DNA of 16,777 nt from an uncultured Sutterella sp. (lineage in GTDB: Bacteria; Pseudomonadota; Gammaproteobacteria; Burkholderiales; Burkholderiaceae_F). The notes under the pieces are model-generated. The model did not search any database, was not told where the DNA came from, and saw only the letters and a program-made list of their open reading frames with translations. The stretch spans positions 1 through 16,777 of the forward strand of contig CAAFNI010000264.1 of assembly GCA_900764215.1 (NCBI GenBank), read 5' to 3'. A program made the translations under genes and the position numbers. Positions 6,611 through 15,096 of this stretch are shown here, piece by piece (position 1 is the first letter of the stretch; every line of letters begins with the position of its first letter).

Positions 6611-6640
6611 ATTGTACCCCTTTTTGTCTGCGGGCTTGAA
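6611..6640 (-). promoter_or_regulatory. Candidate yicC promoter
   Basis: On the minus strand TACAAT (5/6) at 6616-6611 is preceded, after 18 bases, by TTCAAG (3/6) at 6640-6635. The start would be near 6604, giving a leader of about 60 bases before the yicC ATG at 6541. The -10 is good, the -35 weak. Confidence 0.38.
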
Positions 6641-6652
6641 TCCGGATTTCGG

Positions 6653-6681
6653 TTGAAGGTCCTCTGTTGCGGTAGCATAAG
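6653..6681 (+). promoter_or_regulatory. Candidate rph promoter
   Basis: TTGAAG (4/6) at 6653-6658 and CATAAG (4/6) at 6676-6681 are spaced by 17 bases. The start would be near 6688 and the rph ATG is at 6716. It lies back to back with the candidate yicC promoter in the 174-base divergent region. Confidence 0.4.
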
Positions 6682-6715
6682 GGCATTGTTTTTTTGGAAT
6701 TCGGAGTGTTTTGCC

Positions 6716-7450
6716 ATGACTCAAGATCAAGATCCGGTCCGTTGCGACGGACGCCGTTCCGACGAACTTCGTCCGCTCGGCTTCACCCGAGGCTTCACGA
6801 AATATGCCGAAGGGAGCGTGTTGGTCTCGGCGGGCGACACCCGCGTTCTCTGCACGGCGACCGTGACGCCGGGCGTGCCCCGCTTTTTGATGGGCAAGGG
6901 GGAGGGCTGGGTGACGGCCGAATACGGACTGCTGCCGAGGTCGACGGGGACGCGCTGCGATCGCGAGGCCGTCAAGGGCAAGCAGTCCGGCCGCACGCAG
7001 GAAATCCAGCGCCTGATCGGACGCAGCCTTCGCGCCGCCGTTGACCGCCGCAGGCTCGGCGAATTTACGATTCAGATCGACTGCGACGTTTTGCAGGCAG
7101 ACGGCGGCACGCGTTGCGCCTCAATTTCGGGTGCCTGGGTGGCGCTGCGCGATGCGGTCAACGGCATGCTTGAAAAGGGGCTGATCAAGGAGGACCCGAT
7201 CCTCACGCAGGTGAGCGCCGTGTCGGCGGGCATCGTCGACGGACGTCCCGTGCTGGACCTCAACTATGTCGAGGACAGCGGAAGCGGCACGGACATGAAC
7301 GTCGTGATGACGGGCGAGGGGCGCTTTGTTGAGATTCAGGGAACAGCCGAAGGGGCGGCCTTCAGCCGAGCCGAACTCGACGAGCTTCTGCGCCTGGCTG
7401 AAAAGGGCAATCTTGAAATCATGGCGCTTCAGCGTGCGGCATTCGAATAA
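6716..7450 (+). CDS. rph: Ribonuclease PH
   Basis: RNase PH is a phosphorolytic 3'-5' exoribonuclease that trims tRNA precursor 3' ends; it forms a hexamer in the cytoplasm. The 244-residue protein (E. coli 238) carries the expected motifs. SGRTQEIQRLIGRSLRAAVD contains Arg93, and DCDVLQADGGTRCASI contains Arg133; these correspond by spacing to the phosphate-binding arginines 86 and 126 of E. coli. DLNYVEDSGSGTDMNVVMTG carries Asp181 and Asp187 of the catalytic site. The frame is open upstream to 6377, but ATG 6716 with GGAG nearby gives the family start. It is divergent from yicC and lies 11 bases before rdgB, so the two are surely co-transcribed. Confidence 0.97.
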   Translation: MTQDQDPVRCDGRRSDELRPLGFTRGFTKYAEGSVLVSAGDTRVLCTATVTPGVPRFLMGKGEGWVTAEYGLLPRSTGTRCDREAVKGKQSGRTQEIQRLIGRSLRAAVDRRRLGEFTIQIDCDVLQADGGTRCASISGAWVALRDAVNGMLEKGLIKEDPILTQVSAVSAGIVDGRPVLDLNYVEDSGSGTDMNVVMTGEGRFVEIQGTAEGAAFSRAELDELLRLAEKGNLEIMALQRAAFE

Positions 7451-7461
7451 GGAGCGAAGCG

Positions 7462-8061
7462 ATGGAAAAGTCTTTGGTTCTTGCCTCGAACAACAAGGGC
7501 AAGTTGCGCGAATTCCAGGCGATGTTCGCCGAACTCGGCGTTGAGGTGATCAATCAGGGCGCGCTCGGCGTCGAGGCTTGTCCCGAGCCCTACGGCACGT
7601 TCATCGAAAATTGCCTCGCCAAGGCGCGTCATGCGGCGAAGGCTACGGGGCGTCCCGCCATGGCGGACGATTCCGGCGTCTGCGTCAATGCTCTGGACGG
7701 CCTGCCGGGCGTGCTGTCGGCCCGCTTTGCCGGCGAGCCCAGCAACGATGCCGCCAACAATCGCCTTCTGGTGGAAAGGCTGAAGGGAAAGGCCGACCGC
7801 AGGGCGCACTACACCTGCGTGCTCACGGCCGTGCGCACGCCCGACGATCCGGAGCCGCTCGTGGCCGTGGGCCGCTGGTACGGGGAAATTCAGGACGAAC
7901 CCGCAGGCGAAGGCGGTTTCGGCTACGATCCGCACTTTTTCGTGCCTGAATTCGGCCGCACGGCCGCAGAGCTCACGGCGGAGGAAAAAAACCGCGTCAG
8001 CCATCGGGGCAAGGCGCTTGTGCAGATGCACAAGCTGATTCGCGAAGCCTGGGGCTGGTGA
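7462..8061 (+). CDS. rdgB: XTP/dITP pyrophosphatase (non-canonical purine NTPase)
   Basis: RdgB hydrolyses dITP, XTP and ITP to monophosphates and pyrophosphate, keeping deaminated purines out of DNA and RNA. The 199-residue protein (E. coli 197) starts with the HAM1-family substrate loop LASNNKGKLREFQ (residues 7-19). It has the catalytic MADDSGV (Asp69/Asp70), the EGGFGYDPHFF segment (about 149-160) and SHRGKAL near the C-terminus. All are intact. AAGGAG precedes the ATG, which lies 11 bases after the rph stop. The stop codon TGA shares its final A with the hemW ATG (TGATG), giving tight coupling in an rph-rdgB-hemW operon, a common proteobacterial arrangement. Confidence 0.97.
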   Translation: MEKSLVLASNNKGKLREFQAMFAELGVEVINQGALGVEACPEPYGTFIENCLAKARHAAKATGRPAMADDSGVCVNALDGLPGVLSARFAGEPSNDAANNRLLVERLKGKADRRAHYTCVLTAVRTPDDPEPLVAVGRWYGEIQDEPAGEGGFGYDPHFFVPEFGRTAAELTAEEKNRVSHRGKALVQMHKLIREAWGW

Positions 8062-9230
8062 TGCGCGTTCAAGCAGCGTCGACGATTCAGGCTGCGGACA
8101 TCCCGCTGTCGCTTTATCTGCACTGGCCCTGGTGCGTGCGCAAGTGTCCCTACTGCGACTTCAATTCGCATGCGGCTCCGACGGATTTGGCGGAAAAGGA
8201 ATATGTCGACATTGTTTTGAGGGACTTGGCGGGGTGGCTTCCGGCCGTCGGCGGACGGCGGATTGAAACGGTCTTCATCGGGGGCGGCACGCCGAGCCTG
8301 ATGAGCGGCGACGCCGTGGCGCGCCTGCTTGACGGAGCCGACAAGCTCTTTGGCTTTGCGCCGGACTGTGAAATCACGCTTGAGGCCAACCCGGGCGCGG
8401 TGGAGGAGGGGCGCTTCAAGGCCTTCAGGTCGGCCGGCGTCAATCGCGTCTCGGTCGGGGTGCAGAGCTTCATGAACGGAAAGCTGGCAAGGCTCGGGCG
8501 CATTCATGCCGCCGACGACGCCCTGCGTGCGGCCGCGCACGCGGGCGAAGTGTTCGGGAACTTCAACCTCGACCTGATGTTCGCCCTCCCGGGCGAAACG
8601 CTCGAAGAGGTTGCGCGCGAAGTGGAGACGGCGGTCGCCACGGGGGCGACGCACCTTTCCTTCTATCAGCTGACGATCGAGCCCGGCACGGCGTTTGCCA
8701 AGCGCCTTCCAGAGGGGTTGCCCGACGAAGATCTCTGCGCCGACATGTCCGACCTTGTGATTGGGGCGCTTCTAAAGGCGGGCTTCGAGCACTATGAGGT
8801 TTCAGGTTATGCCAGGCCGGGCCGTTGCTGCCGGCACAATCTCAACTACTGGACTTTCGGCGACTATGTCGCCGCGGGGGCGGGGGCGCACGGCAAGGTG
8901 ACGACGAATGAAGGCGTCGTGCGGGAAGTGCGTCACATGTCGCCCAGAAAGTACATGGCTTCGGTTTTGGAAAAGGGAAGCGGCATCGCGGAGCGCAGGC
9001 TCGTCGAGGCGGAGGACCTCCCCTTTGAATTCATGCTCAACGCCCTCAGGCTCACGGAAGGCGTGCCCGCCGCGCTTTTTGAGGCGCGTACGGGATTGCC
9101 GCTCGAGGTCGTGGCGCCCGCACTAGGCACCCTGCGCGCACAGGGGCTCCTTGAAGAGGACGAAGCCCTGATACGGCCGACGGCCCGCGGACGAGCCTTT
9201 CTTTCCGATCTGCAGGAAGCCTTTCTGTAA
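8061..9230 (+). CDS. hemW: Heme chaperone HemW (radical SAM, formerly coproporphyrinogen oxidase-like)
   Basis: HemW is a radical-SAM protein that binds heme and delivers it to respiratory enzymes; it was long mis-annotated as oxygen-independent coproporphyrinogen oxidase. The 389-residue protein has the CxxxCxxCxF iron-sulfur motif CVRKCPYCDF with Cys25, Cys29 and Cys32. The SAM-binding GGGTPS follows (about residues 75-80), then EANPG (about 112-116), NRVSVGVQSF and the HNLNYWTFGDYVAAGAGAHGK segment used to recognise HemW. The length and the Cys motif without the extra N-terminal residues of HemN support HemW. A GTG at 8058 is directly in frame with the ATG at 8061. I chose the ATG because it makes the TGATG overlap with rdgB; one codon is the only difference. 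Confidence 0.95.
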   Translation: MRVQAASTIQAADIPLSLYLHWPWCVRKCPYCDFNSHAAPTDLAEKEYVDIVLRDLAGWLPAVGGRRIETVFIGGGTPSLMSGDAVARLLDGADKLFGFAPDCEITLEANPGAVEEGRFKAFRSAGVNRVSVGVQSFMNGKLARLGRIHAADDALRAAAHAGEVFGNFNLDLMFALPGETLEEVAREVETAVATGATHLSFYQLTIEPGTAFAKRLPEGLPDEDLCADMSDLVIGALLKAGFEHYEVSGYARPGRCCRHNLNYWTFGDYVAAGAGAHGKVTTNEGVVREVRHMSPRKYMASVLEKGSGIAERRLVEAEDLPFEFMLNALRLTEGVPAALFEARTGLPLEVVAPALGTLRAQGLLEEDEALIRPTARGRAFLSDLQEAFL

Positions 9231-9234
9231 TGAA

Positions 9235-9268
9235 GCGCCCTGTCGGCGCACGCCGGAGAGGCGTTTTT
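9235..9268 (+). terminator. hemW terminator region (two small hairpins)
   Basis: GCGCC/GGCGC (9235-9239 with 9245-9249) and ACGCC/GGCGT (9250-9254 with 9260-9264) form adjacent 5-bp stems. The second is followed by TTTTT at 9264-9268. The stems are short but GC-rich and placed right after the hemW stop at 9230, so modest intrinsic termination is likely. Confidence 0.6.
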
Positions 9269-9274
9269 GCGGAC

Positions 9275-9302
9275 TTGAAACGCACCGATTTGGTGCGATA
9301 AT
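9275..9302 (+). promoter_or_regulatory. Candidate sigma70 promoter upstream of glnA (glnAp1-like)
   Basis: TTGAAA (5/6) at 9275-9280 and GATAAT (5/6) at 9297-9302 are separated by 16 bases. This is the best vegetative promoter match in the window. Its spacer is occupied by the NtrC-type palindrome at 9281-9297, so NtrC binding should block it. In E. coli the upstream sigma70 promoter glnAp1 is similarly overlapped by NtrC sites. The resulting leader to glnA would be about 235 bases. Confidence 0.7.
9281..9297. promoter_or_regulatory. NtrC-binding site (enhancer for glnA)
   Basis: The 17-base palindrome CGCACCGATTTGGTGCG has perfect 6-bp arms around a 5-base centre. It keeps the GCACC and GGTGC half-sites of the enterobacterial NtrC consensus TGCACYANNNTGGTGCA. 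It lies about 129 bases upstream of the sigma54 GG at 9425-9426, within the usual enhancer range, and NtrC itself is encoded downstream (glnG). Confidence 0.85.
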
Positions 9303-9321
9303 AGGGCATTCAGATCCAAGT

Positions 9322-9342
9322 CGGTGCGTTCGTTGCCGTGCA
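9322..9342. promoter_or_regulatory. Possible second, degenerate NtrC half-sites
   Basis: CGGTGCG (9322-9328) and CCGTGCA (9336-9342) resemble NtrC GGTGC(A) half-sites, but they point the same way and do not form a good palindrome. NtrC enhancers often come in pairs about 30 bases apart, so one of these could be a weak second site 40-50 bases from the strong one. Low certainty. Confidence 0.25.
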
Positions 9343-9423
9343 AAGGCGAACCCTATGCGGAACAGGCATCGATCAAGGTGAAGGAATCGGGAAAACGCGC
9401 GTGCGAGTGCGGGTTCCGATTTT

Positions 9424-9440
9424 TGGCACGCCTTTTGCTT
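9424..9440 (+). promoter_or_regulatory. Sigma54 promoter of glnA (glnAp2-like)
   Basis: TGGCACG (9424-9430), a CCTT spacer and TTGCTT (9435-9440) match the RpoN consensus TGGCACG-N4-TTGCW. The invariant GG (9425-9426) and GC (9437-9438) have the required 10 bases between them. The start would be near 9449, with a leader of about 95 bases before the glnA ATG. With the upstream NtrC box this gives nitrogen-limited, NtrC-activated glnA expression. Confidence 0.95.
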
Positions 9441-9543
9441 ATATTGAATTGCAACCGTCGGGGACGAACCCTTTCGGCAGACAAATCCTCACAGGTCAGG
9501 CGTTTGGATCGCCTTACCGGCTACTCTCTAGGAGACAAATCAA

Positions 9544-10956
<1,413 letters not shown>

Positions 10957-10990
10957 CCTCAGCCGTCAGACTGACGCAAGCCTCATCAGA

Positions 10991-11032
10991 CGGGCGGCGG
11001 CGCGATGATCAAGCCGCCGCCCGGCTTTTTTT
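10991..11032 (+). terminator. Intrinsic terminator between glnA and glnL
   Basis: An 11-bp perfect stem, CGGGCGGCGGC (10991-11001) with GCCGCCGCCCG (11013-11023), closes an 11-base loop. It is followed after two bases by seven T's (11026-11032). In E. coli a terminator at the same place limits read-through from glnA into glnLG, keeping regulator levels low relative to the enzyme; the same role is inferred here. Confidence 0.92.
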
Positions 11033-11070
11033 CGGCTTGACTGAGGTTTTGTTCGAAAGGAGATCCGTCC

Positions 11071-12174
11071 ATGGTTGAGTCGAAGCGCGCCGCAGGGCGG
11101 GAGGGTCCGCTCGCGGTGCTTGACATGATGGCGGCTGCGGTGCTTCTTACGGATGCGGCCGGCAAGGTGCTTTGGGGCAACGGCGCGTCGGAAGTGCTGC
11201 TCGGCTGCTCGAGACGGACGTTCGTCGGCACGAACTTTCGCGATCGTCTCTCGGAGTGCGCCGACTGGTACGCCCATCTGGAGTCGGGGGCGGTCGTGGA
11301 GTCCGCCCGCGTGCTGGGACGTCTTCTGCGGGCGCACCCGGGCGCCCAGCCCGACGACGTGCGCGTGCAGGCAACTCTCACGCGCCTGCCCGACGGCTGG
11401 ACCGCCTGCCGTGAGGCGCACGTCCTGATTGAAATCGTCGACGTGGAGGAAACGCTTCAGCAGGACAAGGAGCGGATGAGCTGCGAGCTGATGGACGCCA
11501 ATCGTCAGCTGCTTCGCAATCTGGCGCATGAAATCAAGAATCCGCTGGGCGGCATCCGGGGCGCGGCGCAGCTCCTCGAGTCGGATCTCGTGCGCGAGGA
11601 GGATCGGGAGTGCACGAGCATCATCATCGGCGAAGCCGACCGCCTGCAGGCGCTCGTGGACCGCTTCCTCGCCCCTTACCGGCAGAAGGCCGCGTGCGAG
11701 GAAGTGAACGTCCATGAGGTGCTCGAGCATGTGAGAAGCCTGGTCGCGATGGAGTTTCCCGAAGGTCTTTCCTTCGTGCGCGACTATGACATTTCGGCGC
11801 CGGCCGTTCGCGGCGATCGGGCAAGGCTCACGCAGGTGTTTCTCAACATCGTGCGCAATGCGGCCGAGGCGATGGGGCGCGAGCGCGCGCAGGGCAAGGC
11901 GGCCATCGTGCTCAGAACCCGCATCGTGCGGGACGTGATGGCGGGGACGGAGCGCGCCCGCATGGCGCTTGCCGTCGACGTCGTCGACAACGGTCCGGGC
12001 GTGCCGGCCGACATGCAGGAAAAGATCTTTTATCCGCTGGTGACGGGGCGCGCCGAAGGGTCCGGTCTCGGACTCAGCCTGGCGCAGACCTTCGTGAGGC
12101 AGGCGGGCGGCACGATCACGCTCGAGAGCGTGCCCGGGCGGACGACGTTTCGCGTGCTTCTGCCCTTTACGTAA
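11071..12174 (+). CDS. glnL: Nitrogen regulation sensor histidine kinase NtrB
   Basis: NtrB phosphorylates NtrC under nitrogen limitation and dephosphorylates it when bound by PII; it is cytoplasmic. The 367-residue protein has no membrane segments. It has an N-terminal PAS-like sensor region (about residues 12-120) with VLLTDAAGKVLWGNGASEVLLG. The H box NLAHEIKNPLGGIRGAAQLLE carries the phospho-acceptor His153, placed like His139 of E. coli NtrB. The ATPase core has an N box (NIVRNAAEAM, Asn263), DNGPG (306-310) and a GSGLGLSLAQ G2 box (330-339). A strong AAAGGAGA sequence precedes the ATG. It follows the glnA terminator by about 40 bases and glnG begins 22 bases after its stop. Confidence 0.96.
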   Translation: MVESKRAAGREGPLAVLDMMAAAVLLTDAAGKVLWGNGASEVLLGCSRRTFVGTNFRDRLSECADWYAHLESGAVVESARVLGRLLRAHPGAQPDDVRVQATLTRLPDGWTACREAHVLIEIVDVEETLQQDKERMSCELMDANRQLLRNLAHEIKNPLGGIRGAAQLLESDLVREEDRECTSIIIGEADRLQALVDRFLAPYRQKAACEEVNVHEVLEHVRSLVAMEFPEGLSFVRDYDISAPAVRGDRARLTQVFLNIVRNAAEAMGRERAQGKAAIVLRTRIVRDVMAGTERARMALAVDVVDNGPGVPADMQEKIFYPLVTGRAEGSGLGLSLAQTFVRQAGGTITLESVPGRTTFRVLLPFT

Positions 12175-12195
12175 ACAATCTGATAGAGAAGTCCT

Positions 12196-13674
12196 ATGGT
12201 TGACAAGGAAGAGAATGCGCGCAATGCCCCCGTCTGGGTTGTGGACGACGATCGGGCCATACGCTGGGTGCTTTCACGGGCGCTGGCCAAGGCCGGCATC
12301 GAGTGCCGGCTCTTCGAAGAGGCGCAGTCCGTTCTGAAGGCGCTCGATGAATCGGCTCCTCAGGTGCTCGTGAGCGACATCCGCATGCCGGGCGTGACGG
12401 GCGTCGATCTGCTCGCCCGGGTCAAGGCGCGCATGCCGAATCTGCCCGTCATCATCATGACGGCCTATTCGGACCTGGAGAGCGCGGTCTCGGCCTTTCA
12501 GGGCGGAGCCTTCGAATATCTCGCCAAGCCCTTCGACATCACGAAGGCGGTCGAACTGATCGAGCGCGCCATGAAGGAGGCGCAGACTGCGGCGACTCCC
12601 GCGGCTCCCGAAGCTCAGGCCGCGGAGTCCGTCGAGGCCGAGCCGCAGTCCGTGCCCGACCTGATCGGCCCGCCGCCGGCCCTGCAGGAAGTCTTTCGCG
12701 CGATCGGCCGCCTATCCCACAGTCTCGTGACGGTGCTGCTCACGGGCGAGTCGGGGGCCGGCAAGGAAGTCGTGGCGAGGGCCATCTGGCGGCACAGCCA
12801 GCGTGCGGCCAAACCCTACATCGCCATCAACATGGCGGCCATCCCGAGGGACCTTTTGGAGAGCGAGCTCTTCGGACACGAAAAGGGCGCGTTTACGGGG
12901 GCCACTTCGCAGCGCCTCGGGCGCTTCGAGCAGGCCAGGGGCGGGACGCTCTTTCTCGACGAAATCGGCGACATGCCGATGGAGCTTCAGACGCGGCTTT
13001 TGCGCGTGCTCAGCAACGGCTTCTTCTATCGCGTGGGCGGCCATCAGCCGATCAAGGCGGACGTGCGCATCATCGCGGCCACCAATCAAAATCTTGAAGA
13101 GCGCGTCAAGGACGGGCTTTTCAGAGAGGATCTCTACCATCGCCTGAACGTGATCCGCCTGCGCCTGCCGCCCCTGCGCGAACGCCCGGAAGACATTGCG
13201 CCGCTCGCGGAGCATTTTCTGCGCACGGAGGCGAGAGCGCTCGGCGTGGAGGCCAAGCGCCTGACGCCGGAAGCGCTCGCGCGTCTTGAGGCCTTTCGCT
13301 TTCCGGGGAATGTTCGGCAGCTGGAGAATCTCTGCCGCTGGCTTCTCGTCATGGCGCCGGCCGTTGAAGTGCGTGTCGAGGATCTGCCCGAGGATGTTCG
13401 CGGGGCGGCTCCGCAGGCGCCCGCCAAGTCGGCTCCCGCGGCCCTTGACGGCGCTTCGGGAGACTGGCAGGCGTGTCTCGAGGCGCTCGTGTCGGCCAAG
13501 CTCGCGGCCGGCGAAAGCGGCATCTGGTCGGAGCTCTTTCCGGACTTCGAGCGCACGGTCATACGGACGGCGCTCGTCGTTCTGAACGGCCGCCGCATAG
13601 AGGCGGCTCAGCGCCTCGGGCTCGGGCGCAATACGGTGACGCGAAAGATTCAGGAGCTCGGCCTCGAGGAGTGA
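12196..13674 (+). CDS. glnG: Nitrogen regulation response regulator NtrC (sigma54 activator)
   Basis: NtrC-P binds enhancers and uses ATP hydrolysis to open sigma54 promoters such as the one at 9424. The 492-residue protein has a receiver domain (about 12-125) with the acidic VDDD pocket (16-19), phospho-acceptor Asp61 in VSDIRMPG, Thr89 and Lys111. A linker of about 30 residues rich in Ala, Pro and Glu follows. The AAA+ domain (about 153-400) has Walker A GESGAGKE (184-191), the intact sigma54-contacting GAFTGA loop (231-236), Walker B LFLDEIGD and the arginine-finger region RERPEDI. The C-terminal Fis-type helix-turn-helix is about 463-487 (RRIEAAQRLGLGRNTVTRKIQEL). It starts 22 bases after glnL stops and is clearly co-transcribed with it. 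Confidence 0.97.
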   Translation: MVDKEENARNAPVWVVDDDRAIRWVLSRALAKAGIECRLFEEAQSVLKALDESAPQVLVSDIRMPGVTGVDLLARVKARMPNLPVIIMTAYSDLESAVSAFQGGAFEYLAKPFDITKAVELIERAMKEAQTAATPAAPEAQAAESVEAEPQSVPDLIGPPPALQEVFRAIGRLSHSLVTVLLTGESGAGKEVVARAIWRHSQRAAKPYIAINMAAIPRDLLESELFGHEKGAFTGATSQRLGRFEQARGGTLFLDEIGDMPMELQTRLLRVLSNGFFYRVGGHQPIKADVRIIAATNQNLEERVKDGLFREDLYHRLNVIRLRLPPLRERPEDIAPLAEHFLRTEARALGVEAKRLTPEALARLEAFRFPGNVRQLENLCRWLLVMAPAVEVRVEDLPEDVRGAAPQAPAKSAPAALDGASGDWQACLEALVSAKLAAGESGIWSELFPDFERTVIRTALVVLNGRRIEAAQRLGLGRNTVTRKIQELGLEE

Positions 13675-13708
13675 GAGCCGGTTTTTCTTGAAGACATTGA
13701 GGAGATTT

Positions 13709-14272
13709 ATGAGCGATTGGCAGAAGGCGGTTCGCTGCCGCATGTCGAAGACGAAGGCCGGCCGCGCCTGGATGGCTTGGGCGATATGGGGCATACTCGG
13801 AACGGCCTTCACGATGGAGGGCACGACGCACGCCGGCGGCATCGGAGGGCTCGGCATGGCGGTTCTGCTGACGGCGCCCTTTTGGCTGGCCTTCGCGCTG
13901 TGGCCGTTCTTCCGGCTGTGGCGGCTTGTGCGAGACCGTGGTCTATGGACGGAGCGGGTTGAGTGCCTGATTCATGATCCCGAGAAGACCGAGCCCTTCG
14001 GCTTGGAGGTGCTCTTCGGGCGGGACGGCGTGCGCGTGGCGGCGGACGAAGTCCGCCTTGTCGAAGGAGCGGCCGATGCTCTGAAGGCGGTTCCCGTTCA
14101 GGAGCCGCACGCGCAGGCGGGATTGCCCTTCAGAACGTATGCCGCAGGCGATCTGGCCGCCTGGGGTGCGGCCTGGCTGGAGGCGCATCCGGAAGAGGGA
14201 CCGCTCGCCGACTTCGCCCGCTGGACCGACACCCTGCGCCATGCCGACAGGGCGGCACGCCGCCAGGCGTAG
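13709..14272 (+). CDS. Uncharacterised protein with two predicted membrane segments
   Basis: I do not recognise this 187-residue protein. After a short basic N-terminus (SDWQKAVRCRMSKTKAGR) it has two hydrophobic segments at about residues 20-39 (AWMAWAIWGILGTAFTMEG) and 48-72 (GLGMAVLLTAPFWLAFALWPFFRLW). Basic residues (RLVRDRG) follow, then a soluble C-terminal region of about 110 residues rich in Ala, Glu, Asp and Arg. The pattern suggests an inner-membrane hairpin with both ends in the cytoplasm. The frame is open from a TTG at 13688, but ATG 13709 directly after GAGGAG is preferred. It begins 34 bases after glnG stops with no clear terminator, so it may be the last gene of the glnL-glnG transcript. 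No function is proposed. Composition matches its neighbours, arguing against recent transfer. Confidence 0.75.
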   Translation: MSDWQKAVRCRMSKTKAGRAWMAWAIWGILGTAFTMEGTTHAGGIGGLGMAVLLTAPFWLAFALWPFFRLWRLVRDRGLWTERVECLIHDPEKTEPFGLEVLFGRDGVRVAADEVRLVEGAADALKAVPVQEPHAQAGLPFRTYAAGDLAAWGAAWLEAHPEEGPLADFARWTDTLRHADRAARRQA

Positions 14273-14289
14273 CCGCTGCGGGAGAGCGA

Positions 14290-15096
14290 TCAGAGCTCAA
14301 GCGTCACCGTGACGGGAGCGTGGTCGGAGGGCTGCGCATTGCCGCGGGGCCCCGTGTCGATGCCGGCATGCCTGACGCGCGCCTTCAGGGCTTCGGACAC
14401 GAGCAGATGGTCGATCCTAAGCCCGTGGTTGTTTTCGAACCCCTTCATGCGGTAGTCCCACCAGGAGTAGCAGGCGGTCTCGTCGGAGAGGAGGCGGAAG
14501 CTGTCCGTGAAGCCAAGCTTGAGCAGTTCGCGAAAGGCCGCGCGCTCGGGGGCGCTCACCAGAATGTCGTCCTTTCGCTCCACGGGATTCCAGACGTCGG
14601 CATCTTCGGGCGCGATGTTGAAGTCTCCTCCCAGCACGACGTCGGGGCATTGAGCCAGCGCGTCCCGGAGATGCTTCGAAAGCGCGGCGAGCCAGTCGAG
14701 CTTGTAGAGATACTTCCAGCTCCCCGGCGTCATGCCGTTGGGAAAGTAGCCGCCGATGAAGCGGATCGGCCGGCCCGCGTCCTTCGCGGTCAGCGTGGCC
14801 GCGACGAAGCGCTTGTGATCGTCGGGAAAGCCCGGGAGGGCGAGGAGCACGTCTTGCGGCGGCAGAAACACGCTGCGCTTCGAGAGAAGCGCAACGCCGT
14901 TGTAGGTCTTCTGGCCGGCGAAGACGACGTCGTAGCCCGCCTCCTCAATGGCGCGGACGGGAAAAACGTCGTCGGTGAGCTTTGTTTCCTGCAGGACGAT
15001 CGCGTCGACGCCCGACGCCCTGAGCCAGTCGAGCAGCTGAGGAAGCCGGACCTTCAGGGAAGCGACGTTCCAGCTGGCACGCGTGATGTTGGACAA
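14290..15096 (-). CDS. xthA: Exodeoxyribonuclease III (AP endonuclease, EEP superfamily)
   Basis: Exonuclease III cleaves DNA at abasic sites and removes 3' blocks in base-excision repair. The 268-residue protein (E. coli 268) keeps the catalytic set of the family: Asn10 in SWNV, Glu37 in LQETK, Tyr117 in GGYFPNG, Asp158 and Asn160 in GGDFNIAP, Asp229 in GLRIDHLL, and Asp258/His259 in SDHAP. Ala12 replaces the second Asn usual in the WNVNSL/FNINGL motif. The start appears to be TTG at 15096. It gives the family N-terminus (MSNITRASWNV) and sits 6 bases after a strong AGGAAAGG; no in-frame ATG lies nearby upstream. It lies 79 bases downstream of prlC on the same strand, separated by a long hairpin, and converges on the uncharacterised membrane gene with only 17 bases between stops. 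Confidence 0.95.
   Translation of the reverse strand: MSNITRASWNVASLKVRLPQLLDWLRASGVDAIVLQETKLTDDVFPVRAIEEAGYDVVFAGQKTYNGVALLSKRSVFLPPQDVLLALPGFPDDHKRFVAATLTAKDAGRPIRFIGGYFPNGMTPGSWKYLYKLDWLAALSKHLRDALAQCPDVVLGGDFNIAPEDADVWNPVERKDDILVSAPERAAFRELLKLGFTDSFRLLSDETACYSWWDYRMKGFENNHGLRIDHLLVSEALKARVRHAGIDTGPRGNAQPSDHAPVTVTLEL

Noticed and set aside
6377..6715. 113-codon upstream extension of the rph frame
   Set aside because: It overlaps yicC in antisense, and ATG 6716 with a ribosome site gives the family-length protein.
6542..6730. 63-residue N-terminal extension of yicC
   Set aside because: It would run through the divergent promoter region, lacks family similarity, and a better ATG (6541) begins with the conserved MTVASMTGYA.
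11037..11065. TTGACT as a possible -35 of a glnL promoter
   Set aside because: The -10 position 17 bases later (GAGATC) is poor and the start would leave no room for the ribosome site.
13657..13686. GC-rich inverted match followed by TTTTT at the end of glnG
   Set aside because: Only about 4 pairs form with internal mismatches and it overlaps the glnG stop; too weak to call a terminator.
12712..13857. 381-codon open frame on the minus strand opposite glnG and the following gene
   Set aside because: It is antisense to the intact AAA+ and HTH domains of NtrC and shows only low-complexity composition.
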